A DNA stretch of 64,000 nucleotides from contig CBDBHI010000080.1 of the NCBI GenBank assembly GCA_965205595.1, positions 48,074 through 112,073 on the forward strand. Reading direction: 5' to 3'. The notes below the pieces were generated by a model. That model saw only the letters and a list, made by a program, of their open reading frames with translations. It was not told the origin of the DNA and made no database searches. The first letter of the stretch is position 1, and each line of letters opens with the position of its first letter. The DNA comes from CATQHP01 sp965205595 (lineage in GTDB: Bacteria; Acidobacteriota; Terriglobia; Bryobacterales; UBA6623). The translations under genes were made by a program, and so were the position numbers. This document shows, one piece after another, positions 1 through 7,856 of the stretch.

Positions 1-363
1 GGGGATCGGCCCCTCGTTTGGTCCGTAGATCGCCAGGCCCCCGACGGTAAATCCTTCGCTGCCTAGTAGCGGAATCGGTATCGGTTTGTCGGCCTTCTTG
101 GGAGTCAACGGAACGCGGAATTCGTAGTCTTGCTCGAGCAGCGGGTTCGGGGTGACCTGGATGAACTCGTAGTGTGGGATACCGTTTGAGCGAACGACGA
201 GTTCGTCTCCTTCACAGGTGGCTTCGAGGCGCGGCTTGGCGTAGGCAGCTCCGGCGCCTTCGTACTTCGAGACGTCGAGAAACTCGGCCGCGGGGCAGGG
301 CTTCTGTTGCGCTAGAGCCACAGCGGCGCCGCAGGTCAAGAGAATACACAGTCGGACTTTCAT
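1..363 (-). CDS. YHYH-domain-like exported protein (partial, runs off left edge)
   Basis: The reading frame opens with ATG at 363 and stays open to base 1, giving 121 residues of a longer protein. The first ~18 residues (MKVRLCILLTCGAAVALA) form a typical Sec signal peptide, so the product is probably exported. The remainder contains GIPHYEFIQVTPNPLLEQ and GFTVGGLAIYGPNEGPIP, which resemble the YHYH domain (PF14240), a family of exported proteins of unknown function; this assignment is from memory of the motif. The gene starts 2 bp after the stop of the dienelactone hydrolase-like gene and is probably co-transcribed with it and the PhoD-like phosphatase. The C-terminus lies outside the window. 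Confidence 0.7.
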   Translation of the reverse strand, partial: MKVRLCILLTCGAAVALAQQKPCPAAEFLDVSKYEGAGAAYAKPRLEATCEGDELVVRSNGIPHYEFIQVTPNPLLEQDYEFRVPLTPKKADKPIPIPLLGSEGFTVGGLAIYGPNEGPIP

Positions 364-365
364 GG

Positions 366-1208
366 CTAGCGGGTCTCCAGGTTGTCGCGCAGAAAGTTGA
401 TCGTTAGCGGCCATGCCTCATTCGCGGCCGTCATGTTGGCCCCTTCGCGAGCGCTTTGCTGACGCAGGAATGCATGTCCGGCGCCGTCGAAGAGGTGTGG
501 CGTGTAGGGTTTGCCGAGCTGTCGCATCACTCGCGCCGCTTCGGGGATGGTGGCGTTGACGCGGGCGTCATCGGCACCGTAGAGGCCGAGCACGGGGGCC
601 TGAATGCGGCTAAGAGTTTTGCGGTCAGGCGATGTGCCGTAGTAGACGACGGCGGCCGAGAGTCGGTCTTCGTTGCCGGCGAACTCGAAACTTGTTGAGC
701 CGCCCCAGCAGAATCCGATCGAACCGTATTTTCCATTCGACGCAGGCAGGGAAGTCGCGTAGCGGGCTACTGACGTTAGGCGTCGAACGACATCCTCGGT
801 GCGGCGTTCGCGGATCAGGCGAACGGCGGCTTGGGGGTCTTTAGGCGTTCGACCGTCCGGGCCGTATCCGCTCAGCAAGTCTGGAGCGATGGCGATAAAT
901 CCTTCCGCGGCGAGTTGGTCAGCGACCGCGCGAACCCAATCGGTCAAGCCGTAAATCTCATGGATCACGATGACCGTAGGCGCTCGCGTCGCGCGCTCCG
1001 GGTAAGTCACCCAGGCATGAACTGTGTCGCTCCAGGAGTCGTTACGACCTTCACTGATCTCGACCCATTCGCCGTGACGTGGAGATTCGTTCAAGCGAGT
1101 GACGGCGGTTTCAGCGTCGGGCGGCAGCTCGCCTCGACCGCTGTGTGAGGCGGCCCAAGCGAGGACGCCGAGGGTCAGTAAGACCGGCAGTACGAGGCGA
1201 AATTTCAT
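366..1208 (-). CDS. Dienelactone hydrolase family protein, exported
   Basis: A 280-residue alpha/beta hydrolase. ATG at 1208 is preferred over an upstream ATG at 1295 because it directly precedes a signal peptide or N-terminal anchor (MKFRLVLPVLLTLGVLAWAA), and the longer version would overlap the PhoD-like gene. The core has VIVIHEIYGLTDWVRAVAD, the nucleophile elbow GFCWGG with Cys167 (dienelactone hydrolases use Cys-Asp-His), a late GADDARV Asp and an AGHAF His. Family members cleave cyclic esters or lactones; the substrate here is unknown. It lies 43 bp downstream of the PhoD-like gene and 2 bp upstream of the YHYH-like gene. Export is unusual, since the classic enzyme is cytoplasmic. Confidence 0.85.
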   Translation of the reverse strand: MKFRLVLPVLLTLGVLAWAASHSGRGELPPDAETAVTRLNESPRHGEWVEISEGRNDSWSDTVHAWVTYPERATRAPTVIVIHEIYGLTDWVRAVADQLAAEGFIAIAPDLLSGYGPDGRTPKDPQAAVRLIRERRTEDVVRRLTSVARYATSLPASNGKYGSIGFCWGGSTSFEFAGNEDRLSAAVVYYGTSPDRKTLSRIQAPVLGLYGADDARVNATIPEAARVMRQLGKPYTPHLFDGAGHAFLRQQSAREGANMTAANEAWPLTINFLRDNLETR

Positions 1209-1251
1209 AGCTGTTGCCGCCGTCCATGATAGCGTGCGGCGGCGGCGAAAC

Positions 1252-2700
1252 TTATAGTGTCTTCGAGCGATCGGTCTCGTAGACAACGTTTCCATCTACG
1301 TCATGAAAGTGCAGTGAGATCTTGCTTTCGTTCAGAATTTTTTCGGTCGTCACCGAGAGGAATCCACCACCGACTCGGTGGAAGCGGTGGTACTCGCGGT
1401 CCTCGCCCGGTGTGCCGCCGGCATGTTCATCGGTTGCGGGCCCGGAGGAAAACTCCTCCACGCCAGTGGCCGGGTGAACGGAGTGGTACTGCCAATGGCG
1501 GTCACCGTTGGCAACAAAGAAGTTCTCCGGCAGATTGTCAGCGAACCACTTGCGGATCTCGTCGCCCTCGTACGTAAAACCGAGATTCGCGTGATTGTCG
1601 TGCTTGTTACCGCGATCTGGCCCGACGATCGGGGTGGGGCTGACAAGTACTTTCCAGTCGGCGTCACTTTCCAATAGCGATTGCTTGAGCCAGCGTTTTT
1701 GAGTTTCTCCCCAAATGCTCTTGTCGGGCCCGTCTTCCATAGGGTTGGGCGAACGGAAGTCGCGCCCCTCGGTGAGCCAAACTTGCAGGCCCTTGCCCCA
1801 GCGGAACGTGCGGTAAGGGAGCGAACTCATCGGCACCTGCTCGGAATAGACTTTCAGGCCCTGCTCCCAGCTGAAAGTGCCCATGTAGTCCCTGCTCATT
1901 CCAGGCCAATTGTCGTTGTGGTAGGAGTCGTGGTCGTCTTTCTCCCAGTAACCCGGGACACTCAGGTGGAAGTTCAAAATGGTTGGGAAACTGTACATGC
2001 GGTGCCAGTGAAAGCGCGCTAGGTCAATCGAGGTTACGAGTGGCGCATCGCTGTCGTAGTAGACCGTGTCGCCCGTTGGCACAATGAATTTCGGTGCGAG
2101 TTTGAGCATCGACGGGTAAATCTTGTAGCCCTCTGGATGATCGTGGTCGCGGTTGGCTTGGCCTGTGACCACGGTAAACGTGACGGTGGCGTATTCGTTT
2201 TCGGGAGGCGCGGTTTCGAATCGTCCGTTGAGCGGTTTGTGGATAGCTGTACCGTCGGTATTCGATGTTTCGGTTTCGACGTAATAGGAGGTAGATGGGC
2301 TCAATCCGCGGAGCTGGAAGTGGTGCGTGTAGTCATCTTCGGCCTTAACCTCGAACCACTCGCTCTCTATGGGGTTGAAAAAATTCACGTTGTCGGCGTA
2401 ACGCAAGCGCACGCGCCCGGCCGCGCCGGGCACTGAATTTTGCAGATCGCGCGGATCGAGCTGTTCGAGCTGTGCGCCAGGCTCGGGCTTTATTGAGCGG
2501 GCGCGGATGGCGGTGCCGTCCGCGCGGCGGCTTGCTGACTCGGTGACGCGGGTCCATACTATCGCCGAAGTCGGCGAAACCTCGCCGATCTTGATTCCGG
2601 TGGCCTGACGTGATTCCTCAAGATACTCGACGCTAGGTCCGCATCCGGTCACCACGATGAAACACAGGTTGGTCAATAGCAGAGATCGCACTGGGTGCAT
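1252..2700 (-). CDS. PhoD-like alkaline phosphatase/phosphodiesterase, lipoprotein
   Basis: A 482-residue protein starting at ATG 2700. This start is chosen because a lipoprotein signal follows (MHPVRSLLLTNLCFIVVTGC), with lipobox Cys about residue 20; the in-frame extension to 2787 has no signal character. It has the PhoD layout: an N-terminal fibronectin-like domain (VGEVSPTSAIVWTR-type strand) and then a metallophosphatase core with VPTGDTVYYDSD, WEKDDHDSYHNDNWPG and a C-terminal VANGDRHWQYHSV. PhoD enzymes hydrolyse phosphate mono- or diesters outside the cytoplasm. It is probably the first gene of a three-gene minus-strand operon and is divergent from the tlpA-like gene, sharing a ~92-bp promoter region. 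Its substrate cannot be inferred. Confidence 0.85.
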   Translation of the reverse strand: MHPVRSLLLTNLCFIVVTGCGPSVEYLEESRQATGIKIGEVSPTSAIVWTRVTESASRRADGTAIRARSIKPEPGAQLEQLDPRDLQNSVPGAAGRVRLRYADNVNFFNPIESEWFEVKAEDDYTHHFQLRGLSPSTSYYVETETSNTDGTAIHKPLNGRFETAPPENEYATVTFTVVTGQANRDHDHPEGYKIYPSMLKLAPKFIVPTGDTVYYDSDAPLVTSIDLARFHWHRMYSFPTILNFHLSVPGYWEKDDHDSYHNDNWPGMSRDYMGTFSWEQGLKVYSEQVPMSSLPYRTFRWGKGLQVWLTEGRDFRSPNPMEDGPDKSIWGETQKRWLKQSLLESDADWKVLVSPTPIVGPDRGNKHDNHANLGFTYEGDEIRKWFADNLPENFFVANGDRHWQYHSVHPATGVEEFSSGPATDEHAGGTPGEDREYHRFHRVGGGFLSVTTEKILNESKISLHFHDVDGNVVYETDRSKTL

Positions 2701-2792
2701 TGTAGAGGATTCGAAGCGTGCTCGTCCGCCGTAACCTCCGCCGCTATACTGACGAATAGTCTTAATAGACGCCTGTTTGGAGTTCACCCCGC

Positions 2793-3320
2793 ATGTCGAT
2801 CAAACTATCTCAATTCGCGCTTTCCGCAGCCCTCGCATTGACGCTCTCGTGCGGCACGACGGCGGGAGTCTCCTCTGAGTCCGCGGCGGAGGCCGCCTCA
2901 ACAGGCGAGACGATCCCGCTACCTGAGTTCAGTCTGCTTGACGCCAACGGTAAGGAATTCACCAAGGCCGGCATTGAGGGCCAAGTCGTGCTGCTCAATT
3001 TCTGGGCGACTTGGTGCGGGCCGTGCAAGATCGAGATGCCTTGGTTTATCGAGTTCCAGCGGAAGTACAAAGACAAGGGCTTCACGGTGTTGGCGGTTTC
3101 GCTAGACGAAGACGGCTGGGACGTAGTCCGCCCGTTCGCGGAAGAACTCAAGGCTAACTTCCCAATTCTTCTGGGCGATGACGCAATGGCGGAGGAATTC
3201 GGCGGGGTCATCGCACTGCCGACAACGTTCATCATCAACAAAAAAGGTGAAATCGTGACCCGCCATACCGGGTTGGTAAGCAAGGACGAGTATGAGATCG
3301 AAATCGAGCGACTGCTGTGA
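2793..3320 (+). CDS. TlpA/ResA-type thioredoxin lipoprotein
   Basis: A 175-residue thiol:disulfide oxidoreductase of the AhpC-TSA/redoxin type. It starts with a lipoprotein signal (MSIKLSQFALSAALALTLSC, Cys20), followed by a short Ser/Ala/Glu-rich linker and a thioredoxin fold. The active site is NFWATWCGPCKIEMPW with Cys75 and Cys78. The cis-Pro loop is ALPTTFIINKKGEI, as in TlpA/ResA. It probably reduces periplasmic disulfides. The next gene encodes a DsbD-N-like domain and overlaps its 3' end, which suggests a periplasmic thiol relay. A GGAG-like ribosome site lies in front of ATG 2793. Confidence 0.9.
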   Translation: MSIKLSQFALSAALALTLSCGTTAGVSSESAAEAASTGETIPLPEFSLLDANGKEFTKAGIEGQVVLLNFWATWCGPCKIEMPWFIEFQRKYKDKGFTVLAVSLDEDGWDVVRPFAEELKANFPILLGDDAMAEEFGGVIALPTTFIINKKGEIVTRHTGLVSKDEYEIEIERLL

Positions 3321-3330
3321 TTTCACGCGC

Positions 3331-3801
3331 GTGGCTCGCGGCGCCATCGCCGTCGGTTTCGGGCTCGCGTTTGCGGCCACGATAGCGTTCGGTCAGTTCA
3401 AGGGCTTTTCCGCCGCTACGATCGAGCCGAGTTCAGGAGTTGAGTTGTTGCCCGGATCGATCGTTGACGTCCCGGTCGCGATTCGGATTCGCAAGGGATA
3501 TCACATCAATTCCAATCAACCGCTGGAGAGCTACCTGATCCCGACGAAATTGAGCTGGGACGTCGAGCCGATAAGTTTGGAGTCCGTCACATACCCTGAA
3601 GCAGAGCAGGTCAGGTACTCGTTTTCAGAAAAGCCGCTATCCGTCTACTCGTCGCGAGTGGTGATCCAAAGCAGTTTTCAGGTACCCGACAGCGCGGTCG
3701 ATATGACCGAACTGAAAGGAAAGTTTCGCTTTCAGGCGTGCAACGACAAGTCGTGCTTAGCCCCGAAAACTATTGACGTCTCGATACCGATTCGCCGCTA
3801 G
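3331..3801 (+). CDS. Exported DsbD N-terminal-domain-like protein
   Basis: A 156-residue protein if translation starts at GTG 3331. That start puts a clean signal peptide (VARGAIAVGFGLAFAATIAFGQ) at the N-terminus. An alternative ATG at 3292 would overlap the tlpA-like gene by 29 bp and add 13 polar residues. The mature part matches the DsbD-alpha/disulfide-corrector fold (PF11412): GYHINSNQP, a YPEAEQVRYSFSEKPLSVY stretch, and FQACNDKSCLAP with a Cys-x4-Cys pair like the redox-active pair of DsbD-alpha. The membrane and C-terminal thioredoxin domains of DsbD are absent, so it would act as a free periplasmic domain, perhaps with the neighbouring TlpA-type protein. Confidence 0.75.
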   Translation: MARGAIAVGFGLAFAATIAFGQFKGFSAATIEPSSGVELLPGSIVDVPVAIRIRKGYHINSNQPLESYLIPTKLSWDVEPISLESVTYPEAEQVRYSFSEKPLSVYSSRVVIQSSFQVPDSAVDMTELKGKFRFQACNDKSCLAPKTIDVSIPIRR

Positions 3802-3841
3802 CGATGATCGGCATTCACGATACTGAAATTCTTCCCCGCCA

Positions 3842-4483
3842 ATGCGTAGCCAGTTCGTCAAAGACCTCTATTACGCGTCGGTAGGAAAACTAACCTACTT
3901 TTCGTACCTTTGGTCGAGCCTGCGTTCTTCAAGCTATCGAAACAAGTTTGTGAACATCGGCTGCGGACCCGATTACGTCGAGGGCATGATTAACGTCGAC
4001 GGGAATCTATTTCGCAGCAAGGAAATCTGGCTCGACGTCAACTTCGGTCTGCCATTCGCAAGCGATTCGATTGCCGGCGTGTATTCGTCGCACACGGTCG
4101 AGCATTTTGACGTCGACCATTGCCGCGCGTTGCTGTCGGAATGTTGCCGCGTGCTCAAACCCGGCTGCACGATGCGAATCGTCGTGCCCTCACTCGAGTT
4201 CGCGATCGGTGCATACACGGAGAACCGCCCGGGCGACCTACCCGACTGGACTGAAAAATATCGCTCGATCGGCGGCAGATTCAGTAATTTTCTACTGGTT
4301 GCGAATCAACACTTCTTGCTGCTCGACTTCACATTTTTAGAAGAGCTACTGCTCGATGCAGGATTCAGCGAGGTTGTGCGCGGTTCGGCTCGGAAGAGTA
4401 GTCACTTTAGCCAAGACCACATGCAGTTTGAGTTCAAAGGCGAGCCAGATACTTCGCTCTACGTGGAAGCGAAAAAGCTCTAA
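3842..4483 (+). CDS. Class I SAM-dependent methyltransferase-like protein
   Basis: A 213-residue protein. The SAM-binding motif I is FVNIGCGPDYVEGMINVD (residues ~36-53). A post-I region GLPFASDSIAGVYSSHTVEH and the ECCRVLKPGCTMRIVVPSL segment are typical of Methyltransf_11-like enzymes. The form NIGCGPxxxxGxxNxD is common in methyltransferases of cell-envelope and polysaccharide clusters. No substrate-recognition domain is visible. It follows the DsbD-N-like gene by 40 bp and precedes the enoyl-CoA hydratase gene by 30 bp, so it could be part of a loose plus-strand operon. Confidence 0.8.
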   Translation: MRSQFVKDLYYASVGKLTYFSYLWSSLRSSSYRNKFVNIGCGPDYVEGMINVDGNLFRSKEIWLDVNFGLPFASDSIAGVYSSHTVEHFDVDHCRALLSECCRVLKPGCTMRIVVPSLEFAIGAYTENRPGDLPDWTEKYRSIGGRFSNFLLVANQHFLLLDFTFLEELLLDAGFSEVVRGSARKSSHFSQDHMQFEFKGEPDTSLYVEAKKL

Positions 4484-4513
4484 ACGTTCTGGCTTCGCTA
4501 TGATCTTTGGGCA

Positions 4514-5299
4514 ATGTCCGACGGACTGGTGGTCTACGAGAATAACTCCGGCGTCGCAACGCTGACGCTTAATCGGCCGGAACTTCACAACGCACTCGAC
4601 GAGAGAGTTATCGCGGAGCTGACAGGGCGCGTGCAAGCCGCGGGTGACGACCCTTCTGTCCGCGTAGTTGTGATGGCTGCCGCCGGCGCCAGCTTTAGCG
4701 CGGGCGCGGACCTGAACTACATGCGACGTATGGCGGATTTTAGTGACGCTGAAAACCGGGCTGACGCCGGCCAGTTCGCGAAGTTGCTCGACGCCGTGCA
4801 TTCATCGCCTAAGCCGACGATTGCTCGTGTTCAAGGCGCGGCGGTCGGAGGCGGTGTTGGTCTCGTCGCGGTGTGCGACATCGCAATCGCGTCGGCCGAG
4901 GCGTTCTTTCGCCTGACCGAGGTTCGGCTCGGCTTGGTGGCGGCACTGATCAGCCCATATCTCGTTGAAGCGATGGGGCCGCGTACCGCCCGCCGCTATA
5001 TGTTGACGTCAGAGCGCATCGACGCCCTGGAGGCAATGACCTGCGGCTTGGTCCACGACGTTGTCGCGGCAAATGAGCTTGACGCTACCGTCTTACGATT
5101 TGCCGCCCGACTCTCGCGGGGAGGTCCACAGGCGCTTGCGGAAAGCAAGAAACTTGTCGCGGATATTTCCGGCTCGCCAATCGATGAAACCGTTAGGACG
5201 CGGACGGCGGAATCAATCGCAGCTCGCAGAGCCTCTGATGAGGCGCGCGCGGGTATCGGCGCGTACTTCGAAAAGAAAACGCCCCACTGGCAGAGCTGA
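4514..5299 (+). CDS. Enoyl-CoA hydratase/isomerase (methylglutaconyl-CoA hydratase-like)
   Basis: A 261-residue crotonase-fold protein. Early LTLNRPELHNALD, the oxyanion-hole strand AGASFSAGADLNYMRRM (about residue 60) and VQGAAVGGGVGLVAVCD (about residue 105) are classic crotonase signatures. The segment FFRLTEVRLGLVAALISPY, followed by RTARRYMLTSERIDA, resembles methylglutaconyl-CoA hydratases of leucine breakdown more than short-chain enoyl-CoA hydratases. No other leucine-catabolism gene lies nearby, so the exact substrate remains open. Length is normal for the family. Confidence 0.87.
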   Translation: MSDGLVVYENNSGVATLTLNRPELHNALDERVIAELTGRVQAAGDDPSVRVVVMAAAGASFSAGADLNYMRRMADFSDAENRADAGQFAKLLDAVHSSPKPTIARVQGAAVGGGVGLVAVCDIAIASAEAFFRLTEVRLGLVAALISPYLVEAMGPRTARRYMLTSERIDALEAMTCGLVHDVVAANELDATVLRFAARLSRGGPQALAESKKLVADISGSPIDETVRTRTAESIAARRASDEARAGIGAYFEKKTPHWQS

Positions 5300-5322
5300 C
5301 GCTTGTAGCGAAGAAGGATTCT

Positions 5323-6831
5323 ATGACCACGAAAATTCAACCCTCACGGCGCCAAGCCATGCAAACCCTCGGAGGGAGCGCCGCGGCGTTTCTCACCCGC
5401 TGCGGAAGCGGACCCGGCGAAAAACATCCGCGGCCGAACATCTTGTTCGTGATGACCGACGACCAACAGCACTCTCAGATGAGCTGCGCCGGGCACCCGA
5501 TACTGCAGACACAGGCCATGGACCGTCTCGCCGCCGAAGGCACAAGATTCTCAAACGCTTACTGCACAAACTCGCTTTGTGCTCCGTCGCGGGCGAGCAT
5601 TTTGACGGGATGCTACTCGCACGTGCACGGCATCCGCGGAAATTCGGAAAAGGCTGATGCAATCGAAGAGATCGACCCGACGCTTCCTACGTTTCCGGAG
5701 CTTTTACAAGAAGCCGGCTATCGAACCGCCGTGGTCGGCAAATGGCACTTGCGCCAGGAACCGAAGGGATTCGACGAATGGAAAATCCTGCCCGGGCAGG
5801 GCGTCTATACCGATCCCGAGTTCATCATCAACGGCGAAACGAAGAAACAGTCCGGCTATGCAACGGACATCACGACGGACTTCGCACTCGACTTTCTGCG
5901 GCGGCAACAAGGCACCGACCCGTTTTGTCTGGTCTATCAACACAAAGCGCCGCATCGACCTTTTTCTCCCGCGCCGCGTCACGCGAAGCTGTTCGACGAC
6001 ATCGAGTGGCCCCATCCGGAAACATATGACGACGACTATGCGACCCGTCGAGTCGCAAAAGAGGCGGCAGACATGCGCTTCGAGAACAGTCTCGCCGGCG
6101 ACTACGAAGATCTCCCGGCCAACCTTGGCGCCGAAGCTCAACGAGAGTGGATTTTCCAGCGGTTTGTAAAAGATCATCACCGAGCGGTATATGGTGTCGA
6201 CGAAAACCTCGGAATCGTCCTCGACTATCTCGACTCGTCGGGTCTGGCGGAAGACACGTTGGTTATTTACACGACGGACAACGGCTACTTCTTGGGCGAG
6301 CATGGCTGGTACGACAAACGCTTCATGTATGAGCCGTCGTTGCGCATTCCAATGCTGGCTCGCTACCCGCGGCTCGGCAAGGCGGGCGTAGTCTCGGATC
6401 GGCCGGTGCTGAACATTGACATTGCGCCGACGATTTTAGACTTCGCTGGAATTCCTCGCCCGGAGCGCATGCAGGGAACGAGTCTACGCCCGCTGCTAGA
6501 GGGGAGTCCTCCGGCCGAATGGCGAACCTCGATCATGTACAGCTACTACGAAAACTCTTGGGCCTTCCGCGAGATGGCACGCGAGCAGATGACCGACCCG
6601 AGTTTCCAGTTCTGGACTGCCCACCGCGTCGGACCCAATCGAGGAGTCCGAACGGACCGATATAAGCTCATCGAATACTATGGCGAAGGAGATTATTGGG
6701 AGTTGTTCGACCTTGAGGAGGACCCTCACGAACTCAGGAACCGATACTCGGAGCCCGGAATGGCGGAACTGACCGCGGAATTGAAGTCTAATTTACTGCG
6801 ACAAAGAGAACAATATCTCGAAGCTGGCTAA
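5323..6831 (+). CDS. Tat-exported sulfatase (CAPSR type)
   Basis: A 502-residue type I sulfatase. The N-terminus (QPSRRQAMQTLGGSAAAFL) is a twin-arginine-like signal. It is followed by NILFVMTDDQQ with the metal-binding Asp pair and the signature LCAPSRASILTG, whose Cys86 would be converted to formylglycine. Further motifs are VVGKWHL and IYTTDNGYFLGEHGWYDK. It hydrolyses sulfate esters, probably of polysaccharides, in the periplasm or outside the cell; the substrate is unknown. An AAGGA ribosome site precedes ATG 5323. It is one of three Tat-type sulfatases in this window, and no formylglycine-generating enzyme is present here. Confidence 0.92.
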   Translation: MTTKIQPSRRQAMQTLGGSAAAFLTRCGSGPGEKHPRPNILFVMTDDQQHSQMSCAGHPILQTQAMDRLAAEGTRFSNAYCTNSLCAPSRASILTGCYSHVHGIRGNSEKADAIEEIDPTLPTFPELLQEAGYRTAVVGKWHLRQEPKGFDEWKILPGQGVYTDPEFIINGETKKQSGYATDITTDFALDFLRRQQGTDPFCLVYQHKAPHRPFSPAPRHAKLFDDIEWPHPETYDDDYATRRVAKEAADMRFENSLAGDYEDLPANLGAEAQREWIFQRFVKDHHRAVYGVDENLGIVLDYLDSSGLAEDTLVIYTTDNGYFLGEHGWYDKRFMYEPSLRIPMLARYPRLGKAGVVSDRPVLNIDIAPTILDFAGIPRPERMQGTSLRPLLEGSPPAEWRTSIMYSYYENSWAFREMAREQMTDPSFQFWTAHRVGPNRGVRTDRYKLIEYYGEGDYWELFDLEEDPHELRNRYSEPGMAELTAELKSNLLRQREQYLEAG

Positions 6832-7102
6832 CGTGAGATACAATAGCGTGCCCTGAGCATTGATGTGACAAATAGCCTGGATCACGGTCAGTTTCAATCA
6901 AAATAAAGCGTAATAGTGGCCGAGTTCCGGGCCATGCGTGAACGCGGAGTTATGTAGCGATATCTTGAGGCCGGGGGACGGCAAATATCGGCTCGCGGCG
7001 CCGATGGTGCGTCGCTCGAAATAGCCTGTCGACAAAAGCTTGCTTATTCGTACCAACATTCACATAACTGCTACTATGAAAGCCGTAACGCAGTGAGTTA
7101 TT

Positions 7103-7843
7103 GTGTCGAGCGCGCCCGAAATCTCGATTCTTATAGTTGACGATGACGCCGCCATCTCTCGACTTGTGTCTGCCATTCTAGAGCAGAACGGTTACGAGCC
7201 GATTGTCGCCGAGAACGGTCGGGACGGCCTCGATCTTGCTGAATCTCGTCGACCTAGCGCGATCGTCTTGGACCTGGCGATGCCTGGAGTGGGCGGCATG
7301 GAGGTTTGCACCCAGCTCCGAAGCTGGTACCAGGGTCCGATCCTAGTGCTGTCGGGCACCGGAGACAAGGCATCGATCGTCGAGGCGCTCGACAGAGGCG
7401 CTGACGACTTCTTGGTGAAACCGTTCCACACCAAGGAATTGCTCGCGCGACTGAGGGCGCTGTTTCGAAGGGCTAATCAAGTTCTTATACGAAGCGGTGA
7501 AATCACAGTCAGCGAATTAAGGGTTAATTTTGCCAAGCGCCGCGTCTACAAAGGCAGTGAAGTGATCCGATTGACGCGCACGGAATTCGACATTCTCGAG
7601 GTGCTCGTAAAAAATCTTGACGTCGTGGTGACGTCCGACATTATTCTTGAGCGGGTTTGGGGTCGCCACCACGGCGAGTACGCCCAAACGCTGCGAGTCC
7701 ACGTAGGCCACATTCGCCGTCGGCTTGAGGATGATTCCGCGAATCCGAAATATTTACTCACCGAACCTGGCGTGGGGTACCGCTTTACGAACCCCGAAGG
7801 GGACACTGCCGACGACAGCAGCGCAAGCGCCGGATCCGCATAG
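7103..7843 (+). CDS. OmpR/KdpE-type response regulator (orphan)
   Basis: A 246-residue two-component regulator starting at GTG 7103. The receiver domain (residues ~7-125) has the acidic pocket VDDD (13-15), phospho-acceptor Asp57 in VLDLAMPGVGG, and the conserved Lys106 in LVKPF. A winged-helix DNA-binding domain (residues ~135-230) ends with LRVHVGHIRRRLE and GVGYRF, as in OmpR/PhoB proteins. No histidine kinase gene adjoins it, so the partner kinase must be encoded elsewhere. The upstream 271 bp hold a poor promoter-like pair (TTGCTT and CATAAC with 17 bp between) but nothing decisive. The target genes are unknown. Confidence 0.93.
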   Translation: MSSAPEISILIVDDDAAISRLVSAILEQNGYEPIVAENGRDGLDLAESRRPSAIVLDLAMPGVGGMEVCTQLRSWYQGPILVLSGTGDKASIVEALDRGADDFLVKPFHTKELLARLRALFRRANQVLIRSGEITVSELRVNFAKRRVYKGSEVIRLTRTEFDILEVLVKNLDVVVTSDIILERVWGRHHGEYAQTLRVHVGHIRRRLEDDSANPKYLLTEPGVGYRFTNPEGDTADDSSASAGSA

Positions 7844-7856
7844 CGCCGATGACGAA

